Below, in pieces: positions 1 to 8,282 of a DNA stretch of 31,523 nucleotides (within the stretch, counting starts at the first letter, position 1; each line of letters starts with the position of its first letter). This stretch comes from JBGTCD01 sp041749015 (lineage in GTDB: Bacteria > Bacteroidota > Bacteroidia > Cytophagales > Cyclobacteriaceae): NCBI GenBank assembly GCA_041749015.1, contig JBGTCD010000102.1, forward strand, positions 1 to 31,523. The letters run 5' to 3'. The position numbers and the translations under genes were made by a program. The notes under the pieces were generated by a model. That model did not search any database. It worked only from the letters and a program-made list of their open reading frames with translations, and was not told where the DNA came from.

Positions 1-111
1 AAGCAGTATTCAGTCGCTCTAAGTTATTATTGAAATATTAGCCTGAATGTCAGATATACGACAGCCACACATTATTTTATACAATGCCTGCACTATTGGC
101 ATTGCCATTCA
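1..111. other. Left-edge stretch downstream of the dioxygenase gene; no gene seen
   Basis: The 111 bases after the dioxygenase stop codon hold no convincing gene on either strand. A short leftward frame of about 29 codons and the start of a rightward frame are present, but neither has family-like sequence or a promoter. An 11-bp palindrome (TGGCATTGCCA) lies at 97-107 just past the stop codon. It is too short to call a terminator. Confidence 0.5.
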
Positions 112-708
112 CTATTTAAATTCCTCGTGCTTATCTGGCGCAGGGCTTCCGGGAACCTCTATTCCGGGAACCTCCGTTCGGGGAACGTCCGTTCGGGGAA
201 TATCCATCACCGTACCGCAGTTGTTGCAGGTGCGCATGGCTTCTGATTGGTAAAACTCCCTGAACCGTGGCAGAAAGTCCTTTTCGATATTGGTCAAGGG
301 GAAGTAGGTCTCATGAAGCTTATGGTTACAGTTTTCACAAAACCAAATAAGGCCATCCTGGTGATGCTTCTCACGCTTTCTTTCGATTACCAGGCCTACC
401 GAGTCTGCAGGCCTGGCAGGCAAGTGGGGTACCCGTGCCGGATGCAGATACATTTCCCCCTCTTTGATGGGCACTGTCACCGCTTTACCTTCTTCCTGGA
501 TGGTTACGGTAATATCACCTTTGAGTTGAAAGAACAATTCTTCAGTTTCATTATAATGGTAATCTTTACGGGCATTGGGGCCGCCCACGATCATCACGAT
601 ATAATCTCCTGCGTCTGCATAGAGATTTTTATTCCCTACCGGAGGCTTGAGAATGTCTTTATTTTCATCAATCCATTTCCAAAGGTTGAAGGGTCTTTTG
701 ATAGCCAT
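112..708 (-). CDS. nbaC: 3-hydroxyanthranilate 3,4-dioxygenase
   Basis: The product is a cupin-type, iron-dependent ring-cleaving enzyme. It converts 3-hydroxyanthranilate to 2-amino-3-carboxymuconate semialdehyde in the kynurenine route to quinolinate and NAD. The family's iron ligands are visible at H51, E57 and H95, with the substrate-binding arginines R47 and R99. The second metal site typical of the bacterial enzymes is intact as two CxxC pairs (C124/C127 and C161/C164). After the second pair the bacterial enzyme normally ends within a few residues. Here about 34 more residues follow, including four units of a proline-rich pentapeptide encoded by a 15-bp tandem repeat. The start ATG is well placed before the conserved NLWKWI opening. 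The nearest neighbour upstream is an unrelated lipoprotein gene, and no other kynurenine gene is visible. Family identification is firm; the role of the tail is unknown. Confidence 0.95.
   Translation of the reverse strand: MAIKRPFNLWKWIDENKDILKPPVGNKNLYADAGDYIVMIVGGPNARKDYHYNETEELFFQLKGDITVTIQEEGKAVTVPIKEGEMYLHPARVPHLPARPADSVGLVIERKREKHHQDGLIWFCENCNHKLHETYFPLTNIEKDFLPRFREFYQSEAMRTCNNCGTVMDIPRTDVPRTEVPGIEVPGSPAPDKHEEFK
149..208. repeat. 15-bp tandem repeat, 4 units, inside nbaC
   Basis: Four units of 15 bp run at 149-163, 164-178, 179-193 and 194-208. The first two differ at only two bases and the outer units diverge further. On the coding strand each unit gives one pentapeptide: IPRTD, VPRTE, VPGIE, VPGSP. 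Because the unit is a multiple of three, copy-number change would alter tail length without breaking the frame. Confidence 0.85.
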
Positions 709-760
709 GGCGATTCAGTTTATGCCATGAATTTAGGTATTTTTTAAGAGTTTAGGAAAT

Positions 761-795
761 TTAGGGATTGGATAATCCAAGGCCGGAATCCCTAA
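761..795 (-). terminator. Hairpin just after the lipoprotein stop codon
   Basis: TTAGGGATT (761-769) pairs perfectly with AATCCCTAA (787-795), giving a 9-bp stem. The loop contains part of a smaller palindrome, TTGGATAATCCAA (768-780). The hairpin begins four bases after the leftward lipoprotein stop codon. The bases that follow on the minus strand are AT-rich but lack a clean U run, so this is either a weak intrinsic terminator or a 3'-end stabilising hairpin. Confidence 0.45.
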
Positions 796-799
796 TTGA

Positions 800-1855
800 T
801 CAGCAATCCAAATCGATCCATTTTGAGATTTCATAGTGGACTTCCTGACCGGCACTATCAGAATATATGCGGACTATTTCACCACATTCATCAGTGGCTT
901 CATATTTTTCTGTGTTGCCTCCTCTGATAAAATAGAAAAAATTACCATCCTTTAAAGGAAAACAGCCATGGTAAACACCTTCAGCAAATTCAAGTACCCA
1001 TTTAGGATCATATTGCCATTGTGTAGCGAGCCTCAAGATGGCGATTTCTGACCCGGGTGGGGTGCTTGAAGTTGGGGTGACATGCACACTCACCATTTCA
1101 TCTGACCAATATTTTAAGACAATAGAGAATTCCCCGCCTTGATCGGAAGTATAAGTGTGAGAGGCCTGATCACAAGACCCATCCACTTCAAAAATTTCGG
1201 GATTCCCGTCTCGGGTAAAATAAAACTCATCACTGGTACTCAGAGGGAAGCACCCTGAATAAATTCCTTCCGAATTTTGAAGGACATAATCAGAGCTGTA
1301 ATACCAATTGGTCATGGTACCTATCATGGCAATTTCGGCTTCAGGATCAGTGCCTTCAGGGGCTTCTACCATTACCGTCACCCAATTTAATGCCTCACAT
1401 TCATTGGGGTTGATGGCTAATTGTACTCTGATAGTATCCTGCGTACCCCAGGTAGTGACTTCTTTGAAAACCGTATTGTTATAAGTAAATTCGGTGACTG
1501 ACCGGGTAGGGTCATAGCTGATTTGAAAGATTTCTTCTCTTAGCGGCCCCAATCTCACACCAAATTGGAAAAAATCTTCTCTGAAGTATGTAGGCATAAA
1601 ACCATGCCCAAGTTCCCCATCCTGAATCAGCGGAATACTGGCATTAAAACCCTGGGAAATGATGTACCGCATAGAAACAGAACCAGGCAAGTAGGGGCCA
1701 TCAGGACTGATCATGTTGTCACCAGTATTCTCATCTAACACATGGATGATAAACAGCCGATTACGATGGGTGAAATCGCCAGGCACTTTGTCCTCTTCAC
1801 AGGAGGAAAGAAAACCCAGAGCAATGAGTGCTATGATTGTACAATATTTCAGCAT
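800..1855 (-). CDS. Lipoprotein with two related C-terminal domains
   Basis: This is a 351-residue protein with a lipoprotein signal: a hydrophobic stretch ends in LSSC at residues 16-19, followed by acidic residues (EED), as is common for exported Bacteroidota lipoproteins. The C-terminal half holds two related units of about 80 residues. Each runs from an (N/Q)W-Y motif through (E/F)G(I/V)Y(S/H)GCFPL to F(Y)F.R(D/G)GN, and each keeps a pair of cysteines. The phrase AEIAMIGTMTNW before the first unit recalls the opening of starch-binding SusE/SusF-type modules, but that likeness is loose. No TonB-dependent transporter or SusD partner is adjacent. The function cannot be named. A surface ligand-binding or carbohydrate-binding role is an inference only. 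Confidence 0.8.
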   Translation of the reverse strand: MLKYCTIIALIALGFLSSCEEDKVPGDFTHRNRLFIIHVLDENTGDNMISPDGPYLPGSVSMRYIISQGFNASIPLIQDGELGHGFMPTYFREDFFQFGVRLGPLREEIFQISYDPTRSVTEFTYNNTVFKEVTTWGTQDTIRVQLAINPNECEALNWVTVMVEAPEGTDPEAEIAMIGTMTNWYYSSDYVLQNSEGIYSGCFPLSTSDEFYFTRDGNPEIFEVDGSCDQASHTYTSDQGGEFSIVLKYWSDEMVSVHVTPTSSTPPGSEIAILRLATQWQYDPKWVLEFAEGVYHGCFPLKDGNFFYFIRGGNTEKYEATDECGEIVRIYSDSAGQEVHYEISKWIDLDC

Positions 1856-1983
1856 GGGGCATTAAATACCAAGATACAAAAATGTTAACTCTACCTTGCA
1901 AATCCAAAACTTAAAAGACTTTTATAGCAAAAACCGTGCAATCCAAATAATAAGCCTAGAAATTTCTACAAGATAATTAAAGA

Positions 1984-2015
1984 ATAAAAAAATGCCGGTT
2001 GAAGAAACCAGCATT
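1984..2015 (-). terminator. Orphan intrinsic terminator (minus strand)
   Basis: AATGCCGGTT (1991-2000) pairs with AACCAGCATT (2006-2015) with one mismatch around a 5-base loop. On the minus strand the stem is followed by a run of seven Ts, the textbook form. On the plus strand the tail is much weaker. No annotated gene on either strand ends here, since it lies between two divergent genes. Confidence 0.6.
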
Positions 2016-2166
2016 TAAGATTGTTTTTGGACAATTAACCTAAACTACGAAATTAATTACACCTTAATATCACCAAACAGGAAAGTGAGTAATTAACTGC
2101 AATTGCACAAAAATTACACTTAATCTTGTTTAAAAGTAAATACTCCAAGTTTAAAAGTCAAAAGAA
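1984..2166 (-). ncRNA. Possible small RNA between divergent genes
   Basis: A minus-strand TAnnTTTG match (TAATTTTG, 2172-2179) lies about 160 bases before the orphan terminator at 1984-2015. Transcription from one to the other would give an RNA of about 180 nt with no plausible coding frame. An internal hairpin is possible (TTAATTAC at 2053-2060 with GTAATTAA at 2089-2096). The -33 element is not at standard spacing and I do not recognise a known RNA family, so this is a hypothesis built on promoter plus terminator alone. Confidence 0.22.
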
Positions 2167-2193
2167 CTTGTCAAAATTATTGAAAAAATTTCC

Positions 2194-2205
2194 GCAATCG
2201 TTTGC
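2194..2205. promoter_or_regulatory. LacI-family-like operator candidate
   Basis: GCAATCGTTTGC is an imperfect palindrome (GCAA..CG..TTGC) of the general form bound by LacI-family regulators. On the minus strand it can also be read as two direct GATTGC copies ten bases apart. It overlaps the region just upstream of the TAATTTTG element, so a bound regulator would be expected to block that promoter. No LacI-type gene is in the window. Confidence 0.3.
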
Positions 2206-2364
2206 AATCCTTAATTAATAATGTTAACAGGTGATTTTTGAATCCCTGAATTTATAGGTGATTTCCAAATCTAAGTGCTGGTGAAGGGAAGACCTTAGTT
2301 TTCATTGATACTCAATATTTTTATTTAATTTTATATTTCCTGATCAACTTGGTTAGTCTGGCTT

Positions 2365-5300
2365 ATGGCAGTAGCACGCAAGAAGAGAGTTTATTGGATT
2401 GTAGCCTTTCTCCTGGTATCCATTATACTGGTGATCGCCACTGCCCCCTACATCCTCTATAAAAATCAAAAAGCTATAACCGCCTCGGCCATTACCACCC
2501 TTAATGAAACACTGGTTGGCCATTTTACCATTGAGGATAGCTATATCGCACCTTTTGCCAATTTCCCTTACGTATCTATTGATTTCAAGGGTGTCAAATT
2601 TTATGATGACCACAGGATGGAAAAGGCTCCGATATATGAAATTCAGGATTTGTATGTAGGGTTTGATTTTTGGGATATTATCAAAGGCAAGTACAATATA
2701 AAAGCTGTGAAAGCTAAAGAAGCCCGCCTTAATCTCATCCTGGATGAAAATGATGAAATGAATATTGCTGTGGCCAGTAGTATGGCGAATCCATCTGATG
2801 AGGTATCTCTGGAAGAGGATGCGTTCACCCTGGACCTTAATGATATACACATTCAGAACCTTGCCTTTGTTAAACTCAATGAATCTACCGGGCAGGTCAT
2901 TACTATCGATTTTGACGATCTCAGGTCTAAGTTAAATATGTCTGATGATATCATTACCGCTTCCCTTGATTCCAGATTTGTCTTGAGCATCGTGGAGGCT
3001 GATAGCACTTCCTTTTTTAGGAATAAATCCTTTGATCTGAAAACAGACTTTCAATTGGATACGGAAATAGGTATTCTAAGAATTTTAGAGGGTGGTTTTT
3101 CACTAGAGGATGGACAATTTGCCCTGGATGGCGTCCTGGATTTTAGTGATGATTTTGAGCTCGACCTGAGGGTATCAGGGAATAAGCCTGATTTTGATTT
3201 AATTTTGGCCTTTGTGCCCAATGAAATTGCTGAGGTATTAAAAGGGTATGAAAATCAAGGGAAGATTTTTTTTCAGGGGGTAATTGTCGGGCCTGCTGGT
3301 GGTGGCAATAATCCGTTCATAGAAATTGAGTTTGGATGTGAAAATGCTTACTTCCTCAATCCAAGGGAAAACAGAAGACTCGATCAGATAGCATTTAAGG
3401 GATTTTATACCAATGGCGAAGAACGCTCCCTAACCACTACGGAATTCCGACTTACCGATATTACAGCCCGTCCTGAGGAAGGGGTTTTCACCGGAGATAT
3501 TTTGATTCGAAATCTTGCAGACCCCCACATTTCTGTAAAATTATATTCCGACATTCAGTTGGAGTTTTTAGGTGCATTTTTAGGGATTGAAGGGATGCGA
3601 AAAATTAAAGGGCAGATCCTCCTGAGTATGGATTTTCAGGAGCTGGTAGATTTTACTCTACCTGAAAACCAAATGGTAAAACTCAAAGAGGGCATCGATA
3701 GTGAACTAAGGGTAAAGAACCTTAGCTTTACTTTTCCTGATTATCCCTATGCCCTGCGGGATGTGAATCTTTACGCTGCTATGCGAAAAGGTACCCTCGT
3801 TCTGGATTCATTAACAGTAAAAGCTGGGGGTTCTGATTTATTGTTGAAAGGATCATTGACGGACCTCCCGGCAATTTTTCACAAACAGGAGCAACCTGTA
3901 AAAATTAATCTTAAAGCCGCCTCCAATAAATTGATCCTCAAAGAGCTCCTGGCTTTTGATAAAAATCTCGCAGATAGTACCGAGGAGGAAATTAGTGATT
4001 TTAGTACGGAGCTCACCTTTGAGACCAGTGTCAATCAGTTGCTTAATGGTGCACCGCTACCGAAGGGGGAGTTTTTCATTGATGATTTATATGCAAAACT
4101 TAAAAATTACCCCCATGCCTTCCATGATTTTCATGCCGACATTCTTATCAACGATACCTTATTAAGGGTCAAGGATTTTCATGGGGAAATTGACCAGTCC
4201 GATTTTGATTTTACAGGGCTGGTGGTCAATTACGATAAGTGGTTTCAGGATGTAAAAAAGGGGACTTCCTATTTCGAATTTAACCTGAAATCCAACCAAC
4301 TCAGACTCAATGATTTGCTGACCTATCAGGGGGTCAATTACCTTCCGGAGGATTATCAGGATGAAGAATTTCGCGAGTTGATCGTCAATGGTGACCTCGT
4401 CCTAAATTATGATACCGCTTTTGCATCGGCAGATCTTTTAATCCATGAAGTTGAAGGAAAGATGAAGGTGCACCCTTTAATGCTGGAGGATTTCAAGGGA
4501 AAATTTCATTATGAAAATGAGCACATCATGGTAGACCGGTTTTCAGGTAAGCTGGGGGCAAGTGATTTTATGATTGACATGCATCTATATACCGGTGAAG
4601 ATCCGGGCAAAAAGATTCGTGAAAATAAAATTCATTTTCGATCTAATTTCCTGGAATTTGATCAATTGTCTAATTATGATCCGTATAAGGAAGTGAATCA
4701 CGAGGATTCGTTTAATATTTTCATAATTCCTTTTACTGACCTCGGCATTACCCTTGATATCAAAAGGATGAATTATCATAAGATCAGGATTGATGATTTT
4801 AAGGGCAATTTAAATATGAGGGCAGATCATTTCATCCATATCGATACCCTCCATATGCTGATTGCAGGGGGTCAACTTGGCATGAAGGGCTACCTCAATG
4901 GATCTGACCCTGAGCATATTTATTTTAAAAGTGAGATGGTTGCCCGCAACATAGAGATTGACCAGTTGATGTTCAAGTTTGATAATTTCGGACAGGATGC
5001 CATGCTAAGTGATAATATTGTAGGGCAGATCAGTGGGCGTGTCTCCAGCCATATGCTCGTATACCCGGACCTGGTACCCATTGTGGAAAAAGGGGAAGCT
5101 ACTATTGGGATCACCATCACCAATGGCACATTGCTTGATTTTGGTCCCATGAGGGCCATGGCAGCTTTTTTTAATGATCGTAACCTGAGCAGAGTCCGTT
5201 TTGATACTCTTGAAAATACCCTGACTCTAAAAGATGGGAAGCTGCATATTCCCAAAATGACCATTAATTCCTCCCTCGGGTTTATTGAATTATCCGGCAA

Positions 5301-5526
5301 CCAATCATTGGATACCAGTATGGATTATCTGATCAGGGTACCGCTAAATCTGGTCACTCAGGTAGGCTTCCGCAGTTTGTTTGGAGGAAAAAATCGGGAA
5401 GAAATTGATCCTGATAGGGAAGATGCCATAGAAACCCGAAGAGGGGACAGAAGGATACGTTTTCTCAATATGCGGGTAAGGGGCACCCCGGAAAATTATG
5501 AATTTTCATTGGGGAAAGGGAGTTAA
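2365..5526 (+). CDS. AsmA-family envelope protein
   Basis: This is a 1053-residue protein with one membrane-spanning segment near the N terminus (about residues 10-30) and a long remainder made of repeating short beta strands. That is the layout of AsmA/TamB/YhdP-like proteins, which bridge the inner membrane and periplasm and are linked to lipid transport and outer-membrane assembly. The opening after the helix, with its FPYVSIDFKGVKF stretch, and the C-terminal part around FGPMRAMAAFFNDRNLSRVRF (which feeds into a final beta-rich segment) match the Bacteroidota AsmA-like C-terminal region. The ATG at 2365 is the natural start, giving a basic RKKR stretch before the membrane helix. The gene stands alone. 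It meets the nos operon tail to tail with only 9 bp between the two stop codons. The family call is fairly secure; the exact lipid or assembly substrate is unknown. Confidence 0.88.
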   Translation: MAVARKKRVYWIVAFLLVSIILVIATAPYILYKNQKAITASAITTLNETLVGHFTIEDSYIAPFANFPYVSIDFKGVKFYDDHRMEKAPIYEIQDLYVGFDFWDIIKGKYNIKAVKAKEARLNLILDENDEMNIAVASSMANPSDEVSLEEDAFTLDLNDIHIQNLAFVKLNESTGQVITIDFDDLRSKLNMSDDIITASLDSRFVLSIVEADSTSFFRNKSFDLKTDFQLDTEIGILRILEGGFSLEDGQFALDGVLDFSDDFELDLRVSGNKPDFDLILAFVPNEIAEVLKGYENQGKIFFQGVIVGPAGGGNNPFIEIEFGCENAYFLNPRENRRLDQIAFKGFYTNGEERSLTTTEFRLTDITARPEEGVFTGDILIRNLADPHISVKLYSDIQLEFLGAFLGIEGMRKIKGQILLSMDFQELVDFTLPENQMVKLKEGIDSELRVKNLSFTFPDYPYALRDVNLYAAMRKGTLVLDSLTVKAGGSDLLLKGSLTDLPAIFHKQEQPVKINLKAASNKLILKELLAFDKNLADSTEEEISDFSTELTFETSVNQLLNGAPLPKGEFFIDDLYAKLKNYPHAFHDFHADILINDTLLRVKDFHGEIDQSDFDFTGLVVNYDKWFQDVKKGTSYFEFNLKSNQLRLNDLLTYQGVNYLPEDYQDEEFRELIVNGDLVLNYDTAFASADLLIHEVEGKMKVHPLMLEDFKGKFHYENEHIMVDRFSGKLGASDFMIDMHLYTGEDPGKKIRENKIHFRSNFLEFDQLSNYDPYKEVNHEDSFNIFIIPFTDLGITLDIKRMNYHKIRIDDFKGNLNMRADHFIHIDTLHMLIAGGQLGMKGYLNGSDPEHIYFKSEMVARNIEIDQLMFKFDNFGQDAMLSDNIVGQISGRVSSHMLVYPDLVPIVEKGEATIGITITNGTLLDFGPMRAMAAFFNDRNLSRVRFDTLENTLTLKDGKLHIPKMTINSSLGFIELSGNQSLDTSMDYLIRVPLNLVTQVGFRSLFGGKNREEIDPDREDAIETRRGDRRIRFLNMRVRGTPENYEFSLGKGS

Positions 5527-5535
5527 CCTAAGGTT

Positions 5536-6303
5536 TTAGAAATCCTTTTTATTGAATGCCCTGCTGGCCAAAAGCACCGGCCATGACATCCACAATATTA
5601 ATATCCCGGATGAAATCAGCGCACCTTTGGCACTGCCAAAAAACTGCTGGAAAAAAGCTCCGGTATAACCCATTAGTGCTGATATATCCAATTGCATCAG
5701 CATGATGATCCTGCCCAAATCTATTGGGTTTAAAAAAACTAAAGCTAAGGTGGTATTCTCAAGTGGGTATTCGGAGAAGCTGTAAATGAGATACAATACC
5801 AACCCATCATATATCAAGGCAAAGTAAATCCAGATTGATAAACTGACTCCTATTGCCTTGGCCTTATCCCGGGTATATACGGAAGCTAAAAAGGCAATGC
5901 CTGAAAATACAATAGAAAGAGAAGCACCGATACCCAATAAAATGATCAGACTTTTATCAGCACCCCAAATAAGCATAGGCACTCCAAATCCAATAATAAT
6001 GGCGCCACTAAGCATAATGGCCAAGGATATGACCTGACTTAAAAACACATCCCTTCGCCTCACAGGCTGGGCCAGCATTAATTCTGTAAATTCCAGATTA
6101 TTGAAGAAATGGGTAGTAGCATAAACTGCCGAAATGAGCGGCACTATCATCAACATGATATTCAATAGGCTCAAGGTAACCTTACTCATATCTTCACTCA
6201 CCTGGTAAATGGATATGGCTACCAAAACCATAAATAATGTGTACAGGATGGCAAACCTTGATTTTAGGATATCGTAAAGCGAATATTTTAGAAGTTTAAG
6301 CAT
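5536..6303 (-). CDS. nosY: NosY-type ABC transporter permease
   Basis: This is a 255-residue polytopic membrane protein with about six hydrophobic segments. It belongs to the ABC-2 permease type that forms the NosFY transporter. NosFY works with NosD to deliver a sulfur-containing species for building the CuZ cluster of nitrous oxide reductase. It is the last gene of the leftward nos operon. Its start overlaps the end of nosF by 8 bp, consistent with translational coupling and a fixed NosF:NosY ratio. The motif MLAQPVRRRDVFLSQ, following the second helix, is characteristic of this permease family. Identification rests on both sequence type and operon position. Confidence 0.93.
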   Translation of the reverse strand: MLKLLKYSLYDILKSRFAILYTLFMVLVAISIYQVSEDMSKVTLSLLNIMLMIVPLISAVYATTHFFNNLEFTELMLAQPVRRRDVFLSQVISLAIMLSGAIIIGFGVPMLIWGADKSLIILLGIGASLSIVFSGIAFLASVYTRDKAKAIGVSLSIWIYFALIYDGLVLYLIYSFSEYPLENTTLALVFLNPIDLGRIIMLMQLDISALMGYTGAFFQQFFGSAKGALISSGILILWMSWPVLLASRAFNKKDF

Positions 6304-7039
6304 TGATGAGTTCAGTTTTTTTTGTGTTTTTATTGATGCTCCACTCCATGACCCTTGCTATAGCCGTTGAAAAATTTCTTTCGCCAGTAATCTCTTTTAA
6401 ACGCTCGGTGGTATCGTTGAAAAATACCCGGCCTTCATTGATATAGATCGCATGGTCGGTAAGCACATCCAGGTCGCTGAGAACGTGGGAGGTGATAAGT
6501 ATTAATTTATTTTTGTCCCGCTCTTTGGCTATTTTTTTCTTGAGGGTTTCCACCGCCATTGGGTCAAGACCTGCTGTAGGCTCATCCAAAATAAGAATCT
6601 CTGGGGAGAACATAAAGGCCAGGGCCGCACTCACTTTTTGGCGGGTGCCCCCACTCAAAGTATGCATGGGCTTTTCAAGAATTTCACTAAGCCCAAACTC
6701 AGCCACAAGTTCCATATCATAATTCTGTATTTCGGGCCGCATATCCTGCATCATTTTAAAGAGCTGCCCAATTTTGATATTGCCCGGGTACCGGCCTATC
6801 TGAGGCATATACCCGATGATTGAACGATACCTGAAACTGCCTTTGATGGATGTACCATGAAGGGTGACATCCCCGCTATCAGGTATCACCATGCCCAGGA
6901 TAGCTTTGATTAGAGTGGTTTTTCCTGAACCATTTGGGCCCATTAAGGCATAGCTGAATCCCTGGTTAAACTCAATATCAAAATCCTTGAGCACTTCCAG
7001 TTTACCAAACCTTTTATTGATTTTTTTTATGGAAATCAT
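6296..7039 (-). CDS. nosF: NosF-type ABC transporter ATPase
   Basis: This is a 247-residue cytoplasmic ATPase that powers the NosFY transporter in CuZ assembly. The Walker A motif GPNGSGKTT is at residues 34-42, the signature LSGGTRQK is in the middle, and the Walker B stretch LILDEPTAGLD follows. A switch histidine sits in ITSHVLSDLD. All catalytic elements look intact. The ATG at 7039 lies inside nosD, giving a 26-bp overlap, and the gene end overlaps nosY by 8 bp. The C-terminal tail of about 30 residues after the conserved core is typical for the family. Confidence 0.95.
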   Translation of the reverse strand: MISIKKINKRFGKLEVLKDFDIEFNQGFSYALMGPNGSGKTTLIKAILGMVIPDSGDVTLHGTSIKGSFRYRSIIGYMPQIGRYPGNIKIGQLFKMMQDMRPEIQNYDMELVAEFGLSEILEKPMHTLSGGTRQKVSAALAFMFSPEILILDEPTAGLDPMAVETLKKKIAKERDKNKLILITSHVLSDLDVLTDHAIYINEGRVFFNDTTERLKEITGERNFSTAIARVMEWSINKNTKKTELINA

Positions 7040-8261
7040 AGGGCCTCATTTTTGGGGAGTTATCAATCATATTTTCTGGCGTGATGGAAGGAATCACCCG
7101 CTCCATACTGTCCAGCAATCCTACCAGAAAACTGCGCCAAAGGATGACAGCAGCAGGTACTTTTTCTACAATCATGGAATACATGCTTATAGGGCGGTAG
7201 GGCACATCTCCTATCATGTCTCTATCAAGGTCATAGCCCTGATATTTGTCCCAGAAATTAAGCTTGAGAGTATTGAGTACTACCGATCCGTTAGTACTAA
7301 TGTCAAAGGTGTTTCCTATAAAATTATTGGCCTCAAAAGTATTTTGATCACAACTAGCCATGAGCTTAAGGGCCCAGCCATTTTCCCTGAAGGTATTATT
7401 TTTAAACAAAATTCGGCTACTGCCTTCCATGTAAATCCCGATGGTATTTTTGTGAAAAATATTGCCGGTTGCCTCACTATCGGAGATGTCCTTAAGCAGA
7501 ATCCCGTAAGAGCTCGCCCCCCAGTTTTCTTCAAAAATATTATCTTTCATCAGGACCCTTTTGGTGTACATAACGGCAACACCGGCACCATTTTTTCGGA
7601 ATGTGTTTTTGATATAGCTATTATCATGAGAAAACATAAAATGCAGACCATAGCGCTTATTGCCTTCAACCGTATTATTTAAACTTTCAGTATCGGTGAC
7701 AAATTCAAGATAGATCCCGTCTCTATGGCCACGGATGTAATTGTTTTCGATTATGGAATTATTGCATTTCCAAAGGTGGATCCCATTTCCGGTTTGATAT
7801 TCTCGTTCAGCCTTAGCAGTCATTTTGTTCCCGCGGATGATCAGGTGGGAGGAATTAGAAAAGTGGAGTCCAAAAAAGGTATTATCAAGGATATTGTTTT
7901 CAATCAGGCAATTTTTGGAATCAAAAAATTTAATAGCTGCAGAGTCATCCATGTTGGAGGCCCCGGTATTGATGAGCTTTAGGCCAATAATTTGGACATG
8001 ATCAGATGCCGCAATAATGATGTTACCTTTTCCCTCTCCATCTATCACCGGATGGTCGTTTCCTATTATGGTCAGGGGCTTGCGGATGGTAATTTCATTT
8101 TCGAAATAGGTGCCTGAATTAAGCATTAACGTATCACCACTTTTTGCTTTATCCACAGCCCCTTGGATAGATTCCCCTGGATTTAATGTAATAATCGTGC
8201 TAAAAGCATCCATGCTGCCAAATAGCATAATCCAAAAAATGACCCACCCGGTCTTATTCAT
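7014..8261 (-). CDS. nosD: NosD, periplasmic accessory protein for CuZ assembly
   Basis: This is a 415-residue exported protein with an N-terminal signal peptide ending near residue 20. The rest is a right-handed parallel beta helix: many short repeats of the form N.(I/F)..N.(I/F)..G. That fold (NosD/CASH) is known to receive the sulfur species moved by NosFY and to pass it to NosZ during maturation of the tetranuclear copper-sulfide site. Length is normal for the family. It overlaps nosF by 26 bp at its 3' end and follows nosL by 21 bp, firmly inside the operon. Confidence 0.94.
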   Translation of the reverse strand: MNKTGWVIFWIMLFGSMDAFSTIITLNPGESIQGAVDKAKSGDTLMLNSGTYFENEITIRKPLTIIGNDHPVIDGEGKGNIIIAASDHVQIIGLKLINTGASNMDDSAAIKFFDSKNCLIENNILDNTFFGLHFSNSSHLIIRGNKMTAKAEREYQTGNGIHLWKCNNSIIENNYIRGHRDGIYLEFVTDTESLNNTVEGNKRYGLHFMFSHDNSYIKNTFRKNGAGVAVMYTKRVLMKDNIFEENWGASSYGILLKDISDSEATGNIFHKNTIGIYMEGSSRILFKNNTFRENGWALKLMASCDQNTFEANNFIGNTFDISTNGSVVLNTLKLNFWDKYQGYDLDRDMIGDVPYRPISMYSMIVEKVPAAVILWRSFLVGLLDSMERVIPSITPENMIDNSPKMRPYDFHKKNQ

Positions 8262-8282
8262 GATTGTAAGGTTTGATAGTTA

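Larger units (their letters stand above)
1856..2364. other. 509-bp gene-free region between divergent genes
   Basis: This is the longest stretch without a coding gene, and it is markedly AT-rich. It contains an orphan terminator-like hairpin at 1984-2015, an inverted repeat (TTAATTAC at 2053-2060 with GTAATTAA at 2089-2096), a minus-strand TAATTTTG promoter element at 2172-2179, a LacI-like palindrome at 2194-2205, and a direct repeat AGGTGATTT at 2229-2237 and 2256-2264. No open reading frame in it looks real. A weak promoter for the leftward lipoprotein (TATCTTGG, one mismatch to TAnnTTTG) is readable just upstream of that gene. Confidence 0.6.

Noticed and set aside
47..253. Rightward 68-codon frame at the left edge
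   Set aside because: It lies mostly antisense to the dioxygenase tail, and its repeated GTS-type residues are just the other-strand reading of the 15-bp repeats. No promoter or family signal.
5523..5538. AACCTAAGGTT palindrome between the AsmA and nosY stop codons, as a shared terminator
   Set aside because: The stem is only four to five base pairs with almost no loop, and neither strand has a convincing U run.
6987..7682. Long rightward frame antisense to nosD/nosF
   Set aside because: It is 231 codons long but fully opposite two well-identified genes, and its sequence has no family-like features. It is a shadow of nosD codon use.
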